A stretch of DNA of 64,000 nt from Glutamicibacter halophytocola (GTDB lineage: Bacteria; Actinomycetota; Actinomycetes; Actinomycetales; Micrococcaceae): assembly GCF_001302565.1 (NCBI RefSeq), contig NZ_CP012750.1:2604001-2668000 (forward strand), written 5' to 3'. The stretch's first letter is position 1, and every line of letters begins with the position of its first letter. The position numbers and the translations under genes were made by a program. The notes below the pieces were generated by a model, which saw only the letters and a list, made by a program, of their open reading frames with translations, had not been told where the DNA came from and ran no database searches. Below, piece by piece: positions 28,515 through 40,766 of this stretch.

Positions 28515-30629
28515 TTATTCGCCGCGGGACTTCTGGATGATCTCGTCGGCAACTGCCTTCGGGACCTCGGAGTAGCTGTCGAAAGTCATCGAATAAACAG
28601 CACGGCCCTGGGTCTTCGAACGCAGGTCACCAATGTAACCGAACATCTCAGACAGCGGCACGCCTGCACGAATGACCTTGACACCCGCAGCGTCGGACAT
28701 CTCGGTGATCGAACCACGACGGGAGTTCAGGTCGCCGATAACGTCGCCCATGTACTCTTCCGGGGTACGAACTTCAACAGCCATCAGTGGTTCAAGCAGA
28801 ACAGGGTTAGCGCGACGTGCGCCTTCCTTGAATACCTGCGAACCAGCGATCTTGAAGGCCATTTCCGAGGAGTCAACATCGTGGTAAGCACCATCGATGA
28901 GGGTAGCCTTGACACCAACCAGTGGGTAGCCTGCGAGGATACCGTACTGCATTGCGTCCTGGATACCAGCGTCAACGGATGGGATGTACTCACGAGGAAC
29001 ACGACCACCGGTCACGGCGTTCTTGAACTCGTAGGTTACGCCGTCAACAACTTCCAGAGGCTCGAACGAGACCTGGACCTTTGCAAACTGACCCGAACCA
29101 CCGGTCTGCTTCTTGTGGGTGAAGTCAACCTTCTCCACAGCCTTCTTGATGGTTTCGCGGTATGCAACCTGTGGCTTACCAACGTTTGCTTCCACGCGGA
29201 ATTCGCGCTTCATGCGGTCAACCAGAATATCCAGGTGAAGCTCGCCCATGCCGCCAATGACGGTCTGGCCGGTGTCTTCGTTCAGGGACACGGTGAAGGT
29301 TGGATCTTCTGCCGACAGCTTCTGGATAGCGGTCGACAGCTTTTCCTGGTCACCCTTGGTCTTTGGTTCGATGGCCACGGAGATCACTGGATCCGGGAAG
29401 GTCATCGATTCGAGAACGATTGGGTGGGCTGGATCACACAGGGTGTCACCGGTGGTGGTGGCCTTCAGGCCGATCACAGCGTAGATGTGACCTGCGTGGA
29501 TCTCCTCTACCGGATTCTCCTTGTTGGAGTGCATCTGGAAGAGCTTGCCTACGCGCTCCTTCTTGCCCTTGGTGGAGTTCAGCAGCTGTGCGCCGGACTC
29601 TGCCTTGCCGGAGTAAACGCGGATGAAGTTCAACTGGCCGAAGAACGGGTGAGCGGCGATCTTGAACGCAAGTGCCGAGAACGGTGCGTCCTCCGAAGGC
29701 TCGCGAGTCAGCTCAACTTCTTCATCCTTCGGATCGTGACCGATGGTGGCGCCAACGTCCAGTGGGTTTGGCAGGAAGTCGATAACTGCATCCAGCATTG
29801 GCTGAACGCCGCGGTTCTTGAAGGCCGAACCACAGAATACTGGGTAGGCTTCCGAGTTCACGGTCAGCTTGCGGATGCCAGCCTTCAGTTCCTCAACGGA
29901 GATTTCTTCACCTTCGAGGTACTTCTCCATGAGCTCTTCGGATGCCTCAGCGACATCTTCAACCAGCTTGGCGCGGTACTCTTCAGCACGCTCAACCAAG
30001 TCGGCTGGGATTTCGCGGGTTTCGTAAGCAGCACCCATGGTGACGTCGCCCTTGGCGTCGCCTTCCCAAACGAATGCCTTCATGGACAGCAGGTCAACGA
30101 CACCGGTGAACTCGGACTCGGAGCCGATTGGCAGCTGCATGACCAGCGGCTTGGCACCAAGGCGCTGGATGATGGTATCTACGGTGAAGTAGAAGTCAGC
30201 GCCCAGCTTGTCCATCTTGTTGACGAAGCAGATACGAGGAACGTTGTACTTGTCAGCCTGACGCCAAACGGTCTCAGACTGAGGCTCAACGCCTTCCTTG
30301 CCATCGAATACGGCAACGGCGCCATCGAGCACGCGCAGCGAACGCTCCACCTCAACGGTGAAGTCAACGTGGCCTGGGGTATCGATGATGTTGATCTGGT
30401 TCTTGTTCCAGAAGCAAGTCACGGCCGCGGAGGTAATGGTGATACCGCGTTCCTTTTCCTGCTCCATCCAGTCGGTGGTCGACGCACCGTCGTGGGTCTC
30501 ACCGAGCTTGTGGTTCACACCCGTGTAGAAAAGGATGCGCTCAGTAGTAGTGGTCTTACCGGCATCGATGTGGGCCATGATGCCGATATTGCGGACCTTG
30601 TTCAGGTCAGTAAGCACGTCCTGTGCCAC
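28515..30629 (-). CDS. fusA: elongation factor G
   Basis: Drives translocation and, with RRF, ribosome recycling. GTPase domain with [27 protein letters not shown] and NKMDKLGAD, then domains II-V ending in [15 protein letters not shown]. 704 residues, normal. Third gene of the str operon after rpsG, separated from it by a short gap containing a hairpin. Confidence 0.99.
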   Translation of the reverse strand: MAQDVLTDLNKVRNIGIMAHIDAGKTTTTERILFYTGVNHKLGETHDGASTTDWMEQEKERGITITSAAVTCFWNKNQINIIDTPGHVDFTVEVERSLRVLDGAVAVFDGKEGVEPQSETVWRQADKYNVPRICFVNKMDKLGADFYFTVDTIIQRLGAKPLVMQLPIGSESEFTGVVDLLSMKAFVWEGDAKGDVTMGAAYETREIPADLVERAEEYRAKLVEDVAEASEELMEKYLEGEEISVEELKAGIRKLTVNSEAYPVFCGSAFKNRGVQPMLDAVIDFLPNPLDVGATIGHDPKDEEVELTREPSEDAPFSALAFKIAAHPFFGQLNFIRVYSGKAESGAQLLNSTKGKKERVGKLFQMHSNKENPVEEIHAGHIYAVIGLKATTTGDTLCDPAHPIVLESMTFPDPVISVAIEPKTKGDQEKLSTAIQKLSAEDPTFTVSLNEDTGQTVIGGMGELHLDILVDRMKREFRVEANVGKPQVAYRETIKKAVEKVDFTHKKQTGGSGQFAKVQVSFEPLEVVDGVTYEFKNAVTGGRVPREYIPSVDAGIQDAMQYGILAGYPLVGVKATLIDGAYHDVDSSEMAFKIAGSQVFKEGARRANPVLLEPLMAVEVRTPEEYMGDVIGDLNSRRGSITEMSDAAGVKVIRAGVPLSEMFGYIGDLRSKTQGRAVYSMTFDSYSEVPKAVADEIIQKSRGE

Positions 30630-30659
30630 GTTGTCTCCCTAAAAGGTGAGGCCGGAACT

Positions 30660-30683
30660 GCTGGGCATCGGTTGATGCCCAGC
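30660..30683 (-). other. intercistronic hairpin, rpsG-fusA
   Basis: Perfect 10-bp stem GCTGGGCATC/GATGCCCAGC with loop GGTT, centred in the 69-base gap. No T-run follows, so it looks like a regulatory or processing structure inside the str mRNA. Confidence 0.7.
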
Positions 30684-30698
30684 ATGTTCAAGCATTTC

Positions 30699-31169
30699 TT
30701 ACCAGCGGTAGTGTGCGAAGGCCTTGTTGGACTCGGCCATCTTGTGAGTGTCTTCGCGACGCTTCACAGCGGCACCCAGACCGTTCGATGCATCCAGGAT
30801 CTCGTTCATCAAACGTTCGATCATGGTCTTCTCGCGGCGAGCCTTCGAGTAGCCAACCAACCAGCGCAATGCCAGTGCGGTTGCACGGCCTGGCTTGACC
30901 TCAACAGGAACCTGGTAGGTCGCGCCACCGACACGGCGGGAACGAACCTCAAGGGCTGGACGGATGTTGTCCATGGCCTTCTTGAGGGTCGAAACAGCGT
31001 CGGTACCGGACTTTGCAGCGGCACCTTCGAGTGCACCGTAAACAATGCGCTCTGCAGTGGACTTCTTGCCGTCTACGAGAACCTTGTTGATCAGCTGGGT
31101 GACCAATGGGGATTCGAAGACTGGATCAGAAACTAGTGGGCGCTTTGGCGCCGGACCCTTACGAGGCAT
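30699..31169 (-). CDS. rpsG: 30S ribosomal protein S7
   Basis: Head-nucleating protein and, in E. coli, the str operon repressor. [38 protein letters not shown] and [13 protein letters not shown] are typical. 156 residues. Overlaps the rpsL stop by one base, so coupled. Confidence 0.99.
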   Translation of the reverse strand: MPRKGPAPKRPLVSDPVFESPLVTQLINKVLVDGKKSTAERIVYGALEGAAAKSGTDAVSTLKKAMDNIRPALEVRSRRVGGATYQVPVEVKPGRATALALRWLVGYSKARREKTMIERLMNEILDASNGLGAAVKRREDTHKMAESNKAFAHYRW

Positions 31170-31543
31170 TACTTACCATCCTTCTTTGCACCGTAGCGGG
31201 AACGAGCCTGCTTACGATCCTTCACACCCTGGGTATCCAGAGCACCACGTACAATCTTGTAGCGAACACCTGGAAGGTCCTTTACACGACCACCGCGAAC
31301 GAGCACGATGGAGTGTTCCTGCAGGTTGTGTCCGACACCTGGAATGTAAGCGGTCACTTCGACGCCACCGGCAAGGCGCACACGTGCGACCTTACGCAGA
31401 GCCGAGTTTGGCTTCTTCGGGGTGGTGGTGTACACACGGGTGCATACGCCACGGCGCATTGGGTTGCCCTTCAGGGCAGGGGCCTTGGTCTTGACGACCT
31501 TAGGCGAGCGGCCCTTGCGGACCAGCTGCTGAATAGTAGGCAC
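31169..31543 (-). CDS. rpsL: 30S ribosomal protein S12
   Basis: Decoding-centre protein. [16 protein letters not shown] and [20 protein letters not shown], with the streptomycin-relevant Lys in KKPNSA present, plus [13 protein letters not shown]. Both resistance hotspots look wild-type. 124 residues; first gene of the str operon, with GGAAGGAC upstream. Confidence 0.99.
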   Translation of the reverse strand: MPTIQQLVRKGRSPKVVKTKAPALKGNPMRRGVCTRVYTTTPKKPNSALRKVARVRLAGGVEVTAYIPGVGHNLQEHSIVLVRGGRVKDLPGVRYKIVRGALDTQGVKDRKQARSRYGAKKDGK

Positions 31544-31684
31544 TTTCGTGTCCTTCCATTGTCTAAGTTTGTCGGCACCACGTCATAAGCACTGTTGCCT
31601 AGTAGAGTTTCGGTGCTTCCTTCGTGGAGCTAGCTGCTTGCTTTACCGCTCAACCAGGATCTAAAAGTCCCTAGGCGTGCGAAA

Positions 31685-31741
31685 GTGTGGCATTCGTTGC
31701 GCAACCTACCCGCAACCCGGACTGAGTCCATTTTGCCACAC
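31685..31741. repeat. 8-bp inverted repeat with nested palindrome upstream of rpsL
   Basis: GTGTGGCA (31685-31692) and TGCCACAC (31734-31741) are exact complements 41 bases apart, enclosing the palindrome GTTGCGCAAC. It could fold in the mRNA leader or be a paired protein-binding site. Confidence 0.5.
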
Positions 31742-32076
31742 ATAAAACAATTGATTTCAGTCTAGCATTAATCCGCTGGCCAACCATCTCCAGTAACCGA
31801 GATCACCGTGGCTGCCCCGGGCTGCCGTGCCCTGCGCCGGCTCGGCAATCCCGCATCTTCAGGCTATCGCGCCCTGCCGAACAGTTGCCGACGCCCAGGC
31901 GAAGGGCAGATGAACCCGCTGGGCAGCACCTCTCCCCCGGCGCAAACGAATGCGACTTAATCTCTAGTTGTCTTATCTCCCAGATGATTATTCGACCATT
32001 TAGAGGGTCGGTCGCGCTTTGCTGCCCACCGCACTGCGAGTTTCCCTGCCCGAGCCTGGCGGGCAGCGGTTAAACG

Positions 32077-32116
32077 CCCAGCGCCTGCCCGCACTTTCGT
32101 GCGGGCAGGCGCTGGG
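32077..32116 (-). terminator. terminator of rpoBC
   Basis: Perfect 18-bp GC-rich stem (CCCAGCGCCTGCCCGCAC and complement) with a 4-base loop, 30 bases past the rpoC stop. GTTTAACC follows on the reverse strand. Very stable. Confidence 0.87.
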
Positions 32117-32145
32117 TCAACTACCTAGCGGTGTTCTTTCCGAAT

Positions 32146-35100
32146 TTAGCGGAAGTCCGAACCGTGGTCGTAGTCGTCCATCGAGATGGCACGGAATTCA
32201 GGCGACAGCCCGCCTTCCAGCGCATCGTCGTACAGACCCGAGGAGAAGGCCGAGGTGCCGGTGAACAAAGTTGCCTTTGCCTCATCGGTTGGCTCGACGT
32301 TGACCTGGGTGTAGCGATCCAGACCGGTGCCGGCCGGGATCAGCTTACCGATGATCACGTTCTCCTTCAGGCCGCGCAGCGGATCTTCCTTGCCTTCCAT
32401 CGCGGCCTGGGTCAGGACGCGAGTGGTTTCCTGGAAGGAAGCAGCCGACAGCCACGAGTCCGTAGCCAGCGATGCCTTGGTAATACCCATCATCTCGTCA
32501 CGACCGGCAGCTGGACGCTTGCCTTCGGTGACAGCCTTGCGGTTCGCAGCGGTGAAGCGCGAACGGTCGGCCAACTCGCCTGGCAGCAACTCGGTCTCGC
32601 CGGACTCGATCACGGTGACGCGACGCAGCATCTGGCGGACGATGACTTCCACGTGCTTATCGTGGATGCCTACACCCTGGGACTGGTACACATCCTGGAC
32701 TTCGCGGACCAGGAACTTCTGTGCTTCACGTGGGCCGAGGACTCGAAGAACCTGCTTCGGATCCAAGGTACCGCTGGTGAGCTGGGTACCGGCAACAATG
32801 TTCTGGCCTTCCTCGACCAACAGGCGAGCACGACGCAGAACCGGGTAGGCCTGCTTCTCGTCGCCGTTGTCCGGGGTGACCACAACACGCAGCTGCTTCT
32901 CGTCGTCCTCGATCGACACGCGACCGGTGACCTCGGACATCGGAGCCACACCCTTAGGGGTACGGGCTTCGAACAGTTCCTGGATACGAGGCAGACCCTG
33001 GGTGATATCGTCAGCCGATGCCACACCACCGGTGTGGAAGGTACGCATGGTCAGCTGGGTACCAGGCTCGCCGATGGACTGTGCGGCGATAATGCCAACA
33101 GCCTCGCCGATGTCCACGGTCTTGCCGCTGGCCAGCGAACGGCCGTAGCACAGTGCACAGGTTCCAACAGCCGAGTCGCAGGTCAGCACGGAGCGAACGC
33201 GGATTTCATCCACGCCTGCGTTGTACAGCGACTCGATCAGCACGTCGCCCACATCGGAACCGGCGGTTGCCAGTACGGTGCCTTCGGCGTCCTTGACGTC
33301 GGCGGCCAGGGTACGGGTGTAAGCCGAGTTCTCAACGGTTTCGTGCTTGACGCGAATGCCCGCGGAGTTATCCGCAATGGCAACGGTCAAGCCGCGCTTG
33401 GTGCCGCAGTCCTCTTCGCGAACGATGACATCCTGCGACACGTCGACCAGGCGACGGGTCAGGTAACCCGAGTTTGCGGTCTTCAGTGCGGTATCGGCCA
33501 GGCCCTTACGCGCACCGTGGGTCGCGATGAAGTACTCCAGAACCGACAGGCCTTCACGGTAGGAAGACTTGATCGGGCGAGGAATAATTTCACCCTTAGG
33601 GTTGGACACCAGACCACGAATACCGGCAATCTGGCGCAATTGCAGGTAGTTACCACGAGCCTTGGAAGTCACCATTCGGTTAATGGTGTTCAACTCTTCC
33701 ATGCCGTTCTTCATGGCCTCGGCAACCTCGTCGGTAGCCTTGGTCCAGATGTCGATCAGGTCCTGGCGGCGTTCGGTATCCGCAATCAGGCCCTTGTCGT
33801 AGGAAGCCTGCACCTTGGCGGCGCGTTCCTCGTATGGCGCAAGGATGGCTGCCTTGTCCATGTTCGAGGTGATGTCCGAGATTGCCACGGTGACGCCCGA
33901 GCGGGTGGCCCAGTAGAAACCGGCATCCTTCAGGTTGTCCAGGGTAGCTGCGGCGACGATCTTCGGGTAGCGCTCTGCCAGATCGTTGACGATCTCCGAG
34001 AGTGCATCCTTGCCGGCGACGCGGGCAACCCATGGGTAGTCCGCTGGCAGGGTGTCGTTGAACAGCACCTGGCCCAGCGAGGTCTCCAGCAATGCGTCGG
34101 TGCCTGGCTCCCAGCCTTCAGGAGCAGGCTGCTCCTCGGAAGGAACGAAGTTCGGCACGCGGACCTTGATCGGTGCGTTCAGGTGCAGCTCGCCACGGTC
34201 CTTGGCCATGATGGCCTCGGAGATCGTGGAGAACACGCGGCCGGCGCCGATCTCATGAGCACGCTTGGTGGTCAAGTGGTGCAAGCCGATGATCATATCC
34301 TGCGAAGGCAATGCCACTGGGCGGCCATCGGAAGGCTTCAAGATGTTGTGCGAGGACAGCATCAGGATGCGGGCTTCAGCCTGGGCTTCTGGGCTCAGCG
34401 GCAGGTGGACTGCCATCTGGTCACCGTCGAAGTCGGCGTTGAAGGCGCCGCAAACCAATGGGTGCAGCTGAAGGGCCTTGCCTTCAACCAGCTGTGGCTC
34501 GAAGGCCTGGATGCCCAAGCGGTGCAGGGTTGGCGCACGGTTGAGCAATACCGGGTGCTCGGTGATGATCTCTTCGAGAACGTCCCAGACCTGCGGGCGG
34601 TAGCGCTCGACCATGCGCTTGGCCGACTTGATGTTCTGTGCGTGGTTGAGGTCAACCAGGCGCTTCATCACGAACGGCTTGAAGAGCTCCAGGGCCATCT
34701 GCTTAGGCAGGCCGCACTGGTGCAGCTTCAGCTGCGGGCCAACCACGATGACCGAACGGCCCGAGTAGTCAACGCGCTTGCCGAGCAGGTTCTGGCGGAA
34801 ACGACCCTGCTTGCCCTTGAGCATGTCGCTCAGGGACTTCAGCGGGCGGTTACCTGGACCGGTGACCGGACGGCCACGGCGGCCGTTGTCGAACAGCGAG
34901 TCAACAGCTTCCTGCATCATGCGCTTTTCGTTGTTCACGATGATCTCTGGCGCACCGAGATCAAGCAGGCGCTTGAGGCGGTTGTTGCGGTTGATCACGC
35001 GGCGGTACAGGTCGTTCAGGTCCGAGGTGGCGAAACGGCCACCGTCGAGCTGGACCATTGGGCGCAGTTCTGGCGGGATCACTGGAACGGCGTCAAGCAC

Positions 35101-36036
35101 CATGCCCTTAGGCGAGTTGCCATTGACCAGGAAGGCATTGACAACCTTAAGGCGCTTGAGGGCGCGGGCCTTCTTCTGGCCCTTGCCGTTCTCGATGATG
35201 GTCTTCAGCTCTTCAGCTTCGCCGGCCAGATCGAAGTTCTCAAGGCGCTTCTGGATCGCTTCTGCACCCATGGAGCCCTCGAAGTACAGTCCGTACTTCT
35301 CGCGCATGGTGCGGTACAGGCCTTCGTCGCCTTCGAGGTCGGCGACCTTCAGGCCCTTGAAGCGCTCCCAGACCGCACGCAGGCGCTCGGCCTCGGCCTT
35401 GGCGCGCTTGTCGATCTGCAGAACGGTCTTCTCGGCCAGGGTACGGGCCTTGTTCAGTTCGGCGTTCTTGGCGCCATCTGCTTCCAGGCGCTCCAGCTCG
35501 GCTTCCAGGTCGGCTGCAACAGCCTTCTTGTCAGCTTCTGCGTTGTTCGCCAGGTTGCGCAGTTCCAGGTCGTGCTGGGCCTGCAGGTTAGGCATTTCGG
35601 CGTGGCGACGTGCCTCGTCAACACCGGTGATCATGTAGGCAGCGAAGTAGATGACCTTTTCGAGGTCCTTCGGAGCCAGATCAAGCAGGTAGCCCAAGCG
35701 CGATGGAACGCCCTTGAAGTACCAGATGTGGGTCACTGGAGCTGCAAGCTCGATGTGGCCCATGCGCTCACGACGAACGTTCGCACGGGTCACCTCAACG
35801 CCACAACGCTCGCAGATGATGCCCTTGAAGCGCACGCGCTTGTACTTGCCGCAGTAGCATTCCCAGTCGCGGGAAGGGCCGAAGATCTTTTCGCAGAAAA
35901 GACCGTCCTTCTCCGGCTTCAGGGTGCGGTAGTTAATGGTTTCCGGCTTCTTGACCTCGCCGTAGCTCCATCCACGGATTTCTTCCGCGGTGGCAAGGTT
36001 GATTCGCATGAGGCCGAATGAGGAATCGCTGGACAT
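32146..36036 (-). CDS. rpoC: RNA polymerase subunit beta'
   Basis: Catalytic subunit of RNA polymerase. The N-terminal zinc ribbon [20 protein letters not shown], the active-site Mg loop [14 protein letters not shown], the bridge-helix/trigger-loop region and the C-terminal zinc site ([15 protein letters not shown]) are all present. 1296 residues, standard actinobacterial length. It follows rpoB after 98 bases that hold a hairpin. Confidence 0.99.
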   Translation of the reverse strand: MSSDSSFGLMRINLATAEEIRGWSYGEVKKPETINYRTLKPEKDGLFCEKIFGPSRDWECYCGKYKRVRFKGIICERCGVEVTRANVRRERMGHIELAAPVTHIWYFKGVPSRLGYLLDLAPKDLEKVIYFAAYMITGVDEARRHAEMPNLQAQHDLELRNLANNAEADKKAVAADLEAELERLEADGAKNAELNKARTLAEKTVLQIDKRAKAEAERLRAVWERFKGLKVADLEGDEGLYRTMREKYGLYFEGSMGAEAIQKRLENFDLAGEAEELKTIIENGKGQKKARALKRLKVVNAFLVNGNSPKGMVLDAVPVIPPELRPMVQLDGGRFATSDLNDLYRRVINRNNRLKRLLDLGAPEIIVNNEKRMMQEAVDSLFDNGRRGRPVTGPGNRPLKSLSDMLKGKQGRFRQNLLGKRVDYSGRSVIVVGPQLKLHQCGLPKQMALELFKPFVMKRLVDLNHAQNIKSAKRMVERYRPQVWDVLEEIITEHPVLLNRAPTLHRLGIQAFEPQLVEGKALQLHPLVCGAFNADFDGDQMAVHLPLSPEAQAEARILMLSSHNILKPSDGRPVALPSQDMIIGLHHLTTKRAHEIGAGRVFSTISEAIMAKDRGELHLNAPIKVRVPNFVPSEEQPAPEGWEPGTDALLETSLGQVLFNDTLPADYPWVARVAGKDALSEIVNDLAERYPKIVAAATLDNLKDAGFYWATRSGVTVAISDITSNMDKAAILAPYEERAAKVQASYDKGLIADTERRQDLIDIWTKATDEVAEAMKNGMEELNTINRMVTSKARGNYLQLRQIAGIRGLVSNPKGEIIPRPIKSSYREGLSVLEYFIATHGARKGLADTALKTANSGYLTRRLVDVSQDVIVREEDCGTKRGLTVAIADNSAGIRVKHETVENSAYTRTLAADVKDAEGTVLATAGSDVGDVLIESLYNAGVDEIRVRSVLTCDSAVGTCALCYGRSLASGKTVDIGEAVGIIAAQSIGEPGTQLTMRTFHTGGVASADDITQGLPRIQELFEARTPKGVAPMSEVTGRVSIEDDEKQLRVVVTPDNGDEKQAYPVLRRARLLVEEGQNIVAGTQLTSGTLDPKQVLRVLGPREAQKFLVREVQDVYQSQGVGIHDKHVEVIVRQMLRRVTVIESGETELLPGELADRSRFTAANRKAVTEGKRPAAGRDEMMGITKASLATDSWLSAASFQETTRVLTQAAMEGKEDPLRGLKENVIIGKLIPAGTGLDRYTQVNVEPTDEAKATLFTGTSAFSSGLYDDALEGGLSPEFRAISMDDYDHGSDFR

Positions 36037-36100
36037 ATGGTCCTTTTCTCTCTTCTGTGGTGTCTGAAGTCGATACGAATGAGGGTTGAATTCTCGGCCG

Positions 36101-36125
36101 CTGCCTGCAGCTTCACTGCAGGCAG
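36101..36125 (-). other. intercistronic hairpin, rpoB-rpoC
   Basis: Perfect 10-bp stem CTGCCTGCAG/CTGCAGGCAG with loop CTTCA, right after the rpoB stop. No T-run, so probably an RNA processing or stability element rather than a terminator. Confidence 0.65.
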
Positions 36126-36134
36126 GGCGTCAAA

Positions 36135-39100
36135 TTAAACTTCCTCTACGGAGTTCGGCTCCGACCGTGAAAGGTCGATGCCCAGCTCTTCAGCGGCGCG
36201 GAACGATTCCTCGTCCGACTCACGCATTTCGATAGTGTTGCCGTCGGTACCAAGTACCTCGACGTTCAAGCACAGCGACTGCATTTCCTTGATGAGCACC
36301 TTGAACGATTCTGGAACACCAGGCTCTGGAACGTTCTCGCCCTTGACGATAGCTTCGTAGACCTTAACGCGACCGTGGATATCATCCGACTTGATGGTCA
36401 GGATTTCCTGCAGCGTGTAAGCGGCACCGTAAGCCTCCAGTGCCCAAACTTCCATTTCACCGAAGCGCTGGCCACCGAACTGGGCCTTACCACCCAATGG
36501 CTGCTGGGTGATCATGGAGTATGGACCGGTGGAACGGGCGTGGATCTTGTCGTCCACCAGGTGGTGGAGCTTCAAGATGTACATGTAGCCAACGGAAATC
36601 GGATCTGGCAACGGATCGCCGGAGCGGCCGTCAAACAGCTTCGCCTTGCCGGAGTTGCCAATCAGGCGCACCCCGTCGCGGGTCTTGTTGGTCGAATCCA
36701 GGATGCCGCGGATTTCTTCTTCCGAAGCGCCGTCGAACACTGGAGTTGCCACGGTGGTGGACTCGGACTCGCGTGGCAGGTTCGGCAGATCGCGAACCCA
36801 CTCAGGCTCGCCCTCGATCTTCCAGCCCTGCTTGGCAGCCCAGCCCAGGTGGATTTCCATAACCTGGCCGACGTTCATACGGCCTGGCACACCCAGCGGG
36901 TTCAGGATGATATCCAGCGGAGTGCCGTCCTCGAGGAATGGCATATCCTCCAGTGGCAGGATGCGGGAAATAACACCCTTGTTACCGTGGCGGCCAGCGA
37001 GCTTGTCACCGATGGAGATCTTGCGCTTCTGGGCAACGTAGACGCGGACCAGCTGGTTGACACCAGGGGAAAGGTCATCGTCGTTGTCGCGGTCGAAGAT
37101 GCGGACACCAATGACGGTGCCGGACTCGCCGTGCGGAACCTTCAGCGAAGTATCGCGGACTTCGCGGGACTTCTCGCCGAAGATGGCACGCAGCAGACGC
37201 TCTTCCGGGGTCAGCTCGGTCTCGCCCTTAGGGGTGACACGGCCAACCAGCACGTCGCCGGCTTCAACCTCGGCACCGATGTAGACGATGCCGCGGTCAT
37301 CTAGCTGGGAGAGGATGTCTTCCGAGACATTCGGGATGTCGCGGGTGATTTCCTCGGCACCGAGCTTGGTGTCGCGGGCGTCAACTTCGTGCTCTTCGAT
37401 GTGGATCGAGGTGAGCACGTCGTCGAAGATCATGCGCTGGGAGAGGATGATCGCATCCTCGTAGTTGTAGCCTTCCCAGGACATGAATGCCACGAGCAGG
37501 TTCTTGCCCAGGGACAGCTCACCGGAGTCGGTGGACGGGCCGTCGGCGATGATCGACTGGAACTCCAGGCGATCGCCTTCGGACACGCGGACGCGCTGGT
37601 TGTAGGCGTTGCCCTGGTTCGAGCGTGCGAACTTCATGATCGGGTACATCGACTCGGTGCCGTCATCGTTCATGACAACCACAAGGTCAGCCGAGACCTC
37701 GGTGACCACACCTGGCTTGGAAGCCACCACGGAGTCGCCGGCGTCAACTGCCGCGAACTTCTCCATGCCGGTACCAACCAGCGGGCGCTCCGACTTCAGC
37801 AGCGGCACAGCCTGGCGCTGCATGTTGGCGCCCATCAGTGCTCGGTTGGCATCGTCGTGCTCGAGGAATGGAATCAGCGCGGTAGCTACCGACACCATCT
37901 GGCGAGGCGAAACGTCCATGAAGGTCACTTCAGCCGCGTCGACGATAACAGGCTCGCCGCCACCGCCCTTTTCACGAACCAGAACGGTCTCTTCCAAGAA
38001 GCGGCCGTTCTCATCCAGAGGCGCATTGGCCTGTGCGATGTAGTGCTGCAGCTCGTCGTCTGCGGTCAGGTAGTCGACCTCATTGGAGACGACACCGTTG
38101 GACACGCGGCGGTATGGGGTTTCGATGAAACCGAAGGCGTTGATGCGGCCGTAGGTTGCCAACGAACCGATCAGACCGATGTTCGGGCCTTCGGGAGTTT
38201 CAATAGGACACATGCGGCCGTAGTGCGACGGGTGAACGTCTCGAACTTCCATGCCTGCGCGGTCACGGGACAGGCCGCCTGGGCCCAGAGCCGACAAGCG
38301 GCGCTTGTGGGTCAGGCCGGCCAGCGGGTTGTTCTGGTCCATGAACTGCGAGAGCTGCGAGGTTCCGAAGAACTCCTTGATGGCAGCCACAACAGGGCGG
38401 ATGTTGATCAGGGTCTGCGGGGTGATCGCCTCGACGTCCTGGGTGGTCATGCGCTCGCGCACAACACGCTCCATGCGGGACAGGCCGGTGCGGACCTGGT
38501 TCTCGATCAGTTCGCCCACGGCGCGGATGCGACGGTTGCCGAAGTGGTCGATGTCATCCACGTTGACCGGGATGTCAACGATCTCGCCCTTGCGGGTGCC
38601 CTGAACGGTCTTCTCGCCGGCGTGCAGCGCAACGAGGTAGCGGATCATGGCAACGAGATCGTCAAGTGCCAGCACCGATGCATTCTCGGCGTTAACCGGG
38701 GTCTCGACACCTAGCTTGCGGTTGATCTTGTAGCGGCCAACCTTGGCCAGGTCGTAGCGCTTAGGCTCGAAGTACATGTTCTTCAACAGTGCCTGAGCGG
38801 CCTCGACCGTTGGGGGCTCGCCTGGACGCAGCTTGCGGTAGATATCAAGCAGCGCTTCGTCCTGGTCCTTGATGCTGTCCTTTTCCAAGGTGGCGCGCAT
38901 CGAATCGTACTGGCCGAACTCGGACAGGATCTGCTCTTCGCTCCAGCCCAGGGCCTTGAGCAGCACGGTGACCGACTGCTTGCGCTTGCGGTCGAGGCGC
39001 ACGCCGATCTGGTCGCGCTTATCGATTTCCAGCTCGAACCATGCACCACGCGATGGGATGATACGTGCCGAGTAAATCGTCTTGTCACTGGTCTTGTCCG

Positions 39101-39641
39101 GTGCGGACTCGAAGTAAGCACCTGGGGAGCGAACCAGCTGGGACACAACGACACGCTCGGTGCCGTTGATAATGAAGGTGCCCTTTTCGCTCATCAGCGG
39201 GAAATCGCCCATGAACACGGTCTGCTGCTTGATTTCGCCGGTTTCATTGTTCATGAATTCGGCCTTGACATACAGCGGTGCCGAGTAAGTGGCGTCGCGG
39301 TCCTTGCACTCGGCAATCGAGTACTTGGGATCAGCGAACTCCGGCTCCGAGAAGCTCAAGGACATGGTGTCCTGGAAGTCCTCGATCGGGGAGATTTCCT
39401 CGAAGATTTCAGCCAGGCCCGAGGTGTTGGGCACGCTGAAGTCGCCAGCGGCTTCTGCCTTGGCCAGACGCTCTACCCAGTTCTGGTTGCCGACGAGGCG
39501 GTCAAAGCTCTCGGTCTGCAATGCCAGCAGGTTAGGCACTTCAAGTGGTTCGTGAATCTTTGCAAAAGAAAGTCGGCCAGCGTATGCAGCATCGCGAGCC
39601 GAACTAGCGGTTTGGTTGTTAGGGTTGCTCGAGGCGACCAA
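36135..39641 (-). CDS. rpoB: RNA polymerase subunit beta, TTG start
   Basis: Beta subunit, 1168 residues. The rifampicin pocket reads [20 protein letters not shown] followed by [10 protein letters not shown], with Asp, His and Ser hotspots wild-type, so a sensitive form is predicted. Also [20 protein letters not shown] and the C-terminal [20 protein letters not shown]. Two in-frame TTG codons are possible starts; I take the second, giving (M)VASSNPN, because AAGGA lies 6-7 bases ahead of it. Candidate promoter about 140 bases upstream. Confidence 0.98.
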   Translation of the reverse strand: MVASSNPNNQTASSARDAAYAGRLSFAKIHEPLEVPNLLALQTESFDRLVGNQNWVERLAKAEAAGDFSVPNTSGLAEIFEEISPIEDFQDTMSLSFSEPEFADPKYSIAECKDRDATYSAPLYVKAEFMNNETGEIKQQTVFMGDFPLMSEKGTFIINGTERVVVSQLVRSPGAYFESAPDKTSDKTIYSARIIPSRGAWFELEIDKRDQIGVRLDRKRKQSVTVLLKALGWSEEQILSEFGQYDSMRATLEKDSIKDQDEALLDIYRKLRPGEPPTVEAAQALLKNMYFEPKRYDLAKVGRYKINRKLGVETPVNAENASVLALDDLVAMIRYLVALHAGEKTVQGTRKGEIVDIPVNVDDIDHFGNRRIRAVGELIENQVRTGLSRMERVVRERMTTQDVEAITPQTLINIRPVVAAIKEFFGTSQLSQFMDQNNPLAGLTHKRRLSALGPGGLSRDRAGMEVRDVHPSHYGRMCPIETPEGPNIGLIGSLATYGRINAFGFIETPYRRVSNGVVSNEVDYLTADDELQHYIAQANAPLDENGRFLEETVLVREKGGGGEPVIVDAAEVTFMDVSPRQMVSVATALIPFLEHDDANRALMGANMQRQAVPLLKSERPLVGTGMEKFAAVDAGDSVVASKPGVVTEVSADLVVVMNDDGTESMYPIMKFARSNQGNAYNQRVRVSEGDRLEFQSIIADGPSTDSGELSLGKNLLVAFMSWEGYNYEDAIILSQRMIFDDVLTSIHIEEHEVDARDTKLGAEEITRDIPNVSEDILSQLDDRGIVYIGAEVEAGDVLVGRVTPKGETELTPEERLLRAIFGEKSREVRDTSLKVPHGESGTVIGVRIFDRDNDDDLSPGVNQLVRVYVAQKRKISIGDKLAGRHGNKGVISRILPLEDMPFLEDGTPLDIILNPLGVPGRMNVGQVMEIHLGWAAKQGWKIEGEPEWVRDLPNLPRESESTTVATPVFDGASEEEIRGILDSTNKTRDGVRLIGNSGKAKLFDGRSGDPLPDPISVGYMYILKLHHLVDDKIHARSTGPYSMITQQPLGGKAQFGGQRFGEMEVWALEAYGAAYTLQEILTIKSDDIHGRVKVYEAIVKGENVPEPGVPESFKVLIKEMQSLCLNVEVLGTDGNTIEMRESDEESFRAAEELGIDLSRSEPNSVEEV

Positions 39642-40268
39642 GATGGATCCTTCCAAAGACCGTCAGGTTTCCGAACGCTTACCGTGCTAAGGTACCTGCC
39701 ATAGGACAGTTCCTCTTTTGGGACCGCACGAACCCACCGCTATATGAAGGTCGCGCGCGCAAACAGTAAGGCGCAAATTTCTACTCTACCGGAGTAATTT
39801 CCGGTTGTCGATACTCGGTGCACAAATCCGTGCTATAGTTTTCGCCCCTGGATTATGCCCGGCCCCAGCGATGCCAATTCCCCGAGAAACCGCTGGCTCC
39901 CCCGGCTTCGCCGCCCTACTCCCCTGATCGCGTTTAGCCTACTGATCCCGCAGATTCTTGGCAGATACGCTACTGCCGTGGAACGCTTGACGCGCACATC
40001 AGCCACGCGAAATGACTGTTTGCCCGAAGCCATATGCGTTTTGTCACATCACCGAATTTGCCGCATCTGACAACCCTTCGGCGCCCCGCGGATCATCCGC
40101 AATCGAAATTTTTCATTCCCCTTCGGACCAGTCCTTGCAGCAGTTCCGTTCCCGCGCCCTGTCCGGTGGGCAGATGGCTGAACCCCGTCGGGACATGCAC
40201 CCGTGCCTCATGGAATCTTCACTCCCTTATGACTATGCTGGGGCAAACATCGACGCTCAGGAGAACCA
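39642..40268. other. 627-bp region between rpoB and YbaK-like gene
   Basis: Divergent intergenic region. The part nearest rpoB holds its long leader and promoter. The part near 39850-40250 shows no conserved frame; short open frames there have no ribosome-binding site. Nothing else recognised. Confidence 0.6.
39783..39811 (-). promoter_or_regulatory. candidate rpoBC promoter
   Basis: On the reverse strand TCGACA, exactly 17 bases, TAGAGT; a good match to a housekeeping promoter. Start near 39776, leader about 135 bases. Confidence 0.6.
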
Positions 40269-40766
40269 ATGAACAAGTTGCAGTCCGACGAAGCATTGAC
40301 CCGAGTAACGCTCGACGCTTCGCGCCGAAACATCCCCATTGAGCTGGTACCGCGCGACAAGGTGAAGTCCTTGGAGGAGGCGGCCGAGGCCTTGGGAATC
40401 CAGCCCGCCAACCTGTTGAAGACCCTGGTGATCAAGAAATCTGATGACACCTTCGTTTTCGCGTTGATTCCCGGAGGCCGCAAGCTGGACTGGGCAAAAT
40501 TGCGCAGCCAGCTGGGCGTCAACAAGCTCTCGCTGCCGGATTCCGGCGTTGCCTGGGATGTCACGCGCTACGAAAGCGGAACCATTACCCCCTTCGGCTC
40601 GCATTCGGTACTTCCGGTGTACATCGATGCCAGCGTTTTCGAGGAGCCGGTACCTGAGCATATCGGGCTCGGCAGCGGCGATCGTGGCCACGGGCTGCTG
40701 GTTCACCCGCAGGATCTGGTTACCGGGTTTGATGCCACGATTGCTGATATTTCGGCTCCGGAATAG
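40269..40766 (+). CDS. YbaK/EbsC-type aminoacyl-tRNA deacylase
   Basis: A 165-residue protein of the YbaK/ProX domain family, which hydrolyses mischarged aminoacyl-tRNAs in trans. Supporting text: LGIQPANLLKTLVIKK with the conserved Lys, FALIPGGRKLDWAKL, TRYESGTITPFGSH near the active pocket, and VYIDASVFE. Ribosome-binding site AGGAG lies just before the ATG. The last 47 bases overlap the 3' end of the convergent acyltransferase gene. Confidence 0.9.
   Translation: MNKLQSDEALTRVTLDASRRNIPIELVPRDKVKSLEEAAEALGIQPANLLKTLVIKKSDDTFVFALIPGGRKLDWAKLRSQLGVNKLSLPDSGVAWDVTRYESGTITPFGSHSVLPVYIDASVFEEPVPEHIGLGSGDRGHGLLVHPQDLVTGFDATIADISAPE

Larger units (their letters stand above)
31544..32145. other. 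602-bp str operon leader and rpoC 3' region
   Basis: No gene. Contains the str promoter/leader, an inverted repeat 31685-31741 with a palindrome GTTGCGCAAC inside, and the rpoC terminator. A TAGACT-like -10 (reverse complement AGTCTA near 31760) is visible but without a good -35. Confidence 0.55.

Noticed and set aside
28500..31136. 878-codon open frame antisense to fusA and rpsG
   Set aside because: Same codon-bias artefact; no ribosome-binding site and it crosses two certain genes.
32131..36021. 1296-codon open frame antisense to all of rpoC
   Set aside because: It mirrors the rpoC frame and results from codon bias in a high-GC gene; the translation has no resemblance to any family and rpoC is unmistakable.
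36135..39641. Rifampicin or streptomycin resistance mutations in rpoB and rpsL
   Set aside because: The hotspot residues in both proteins read as wild-type.
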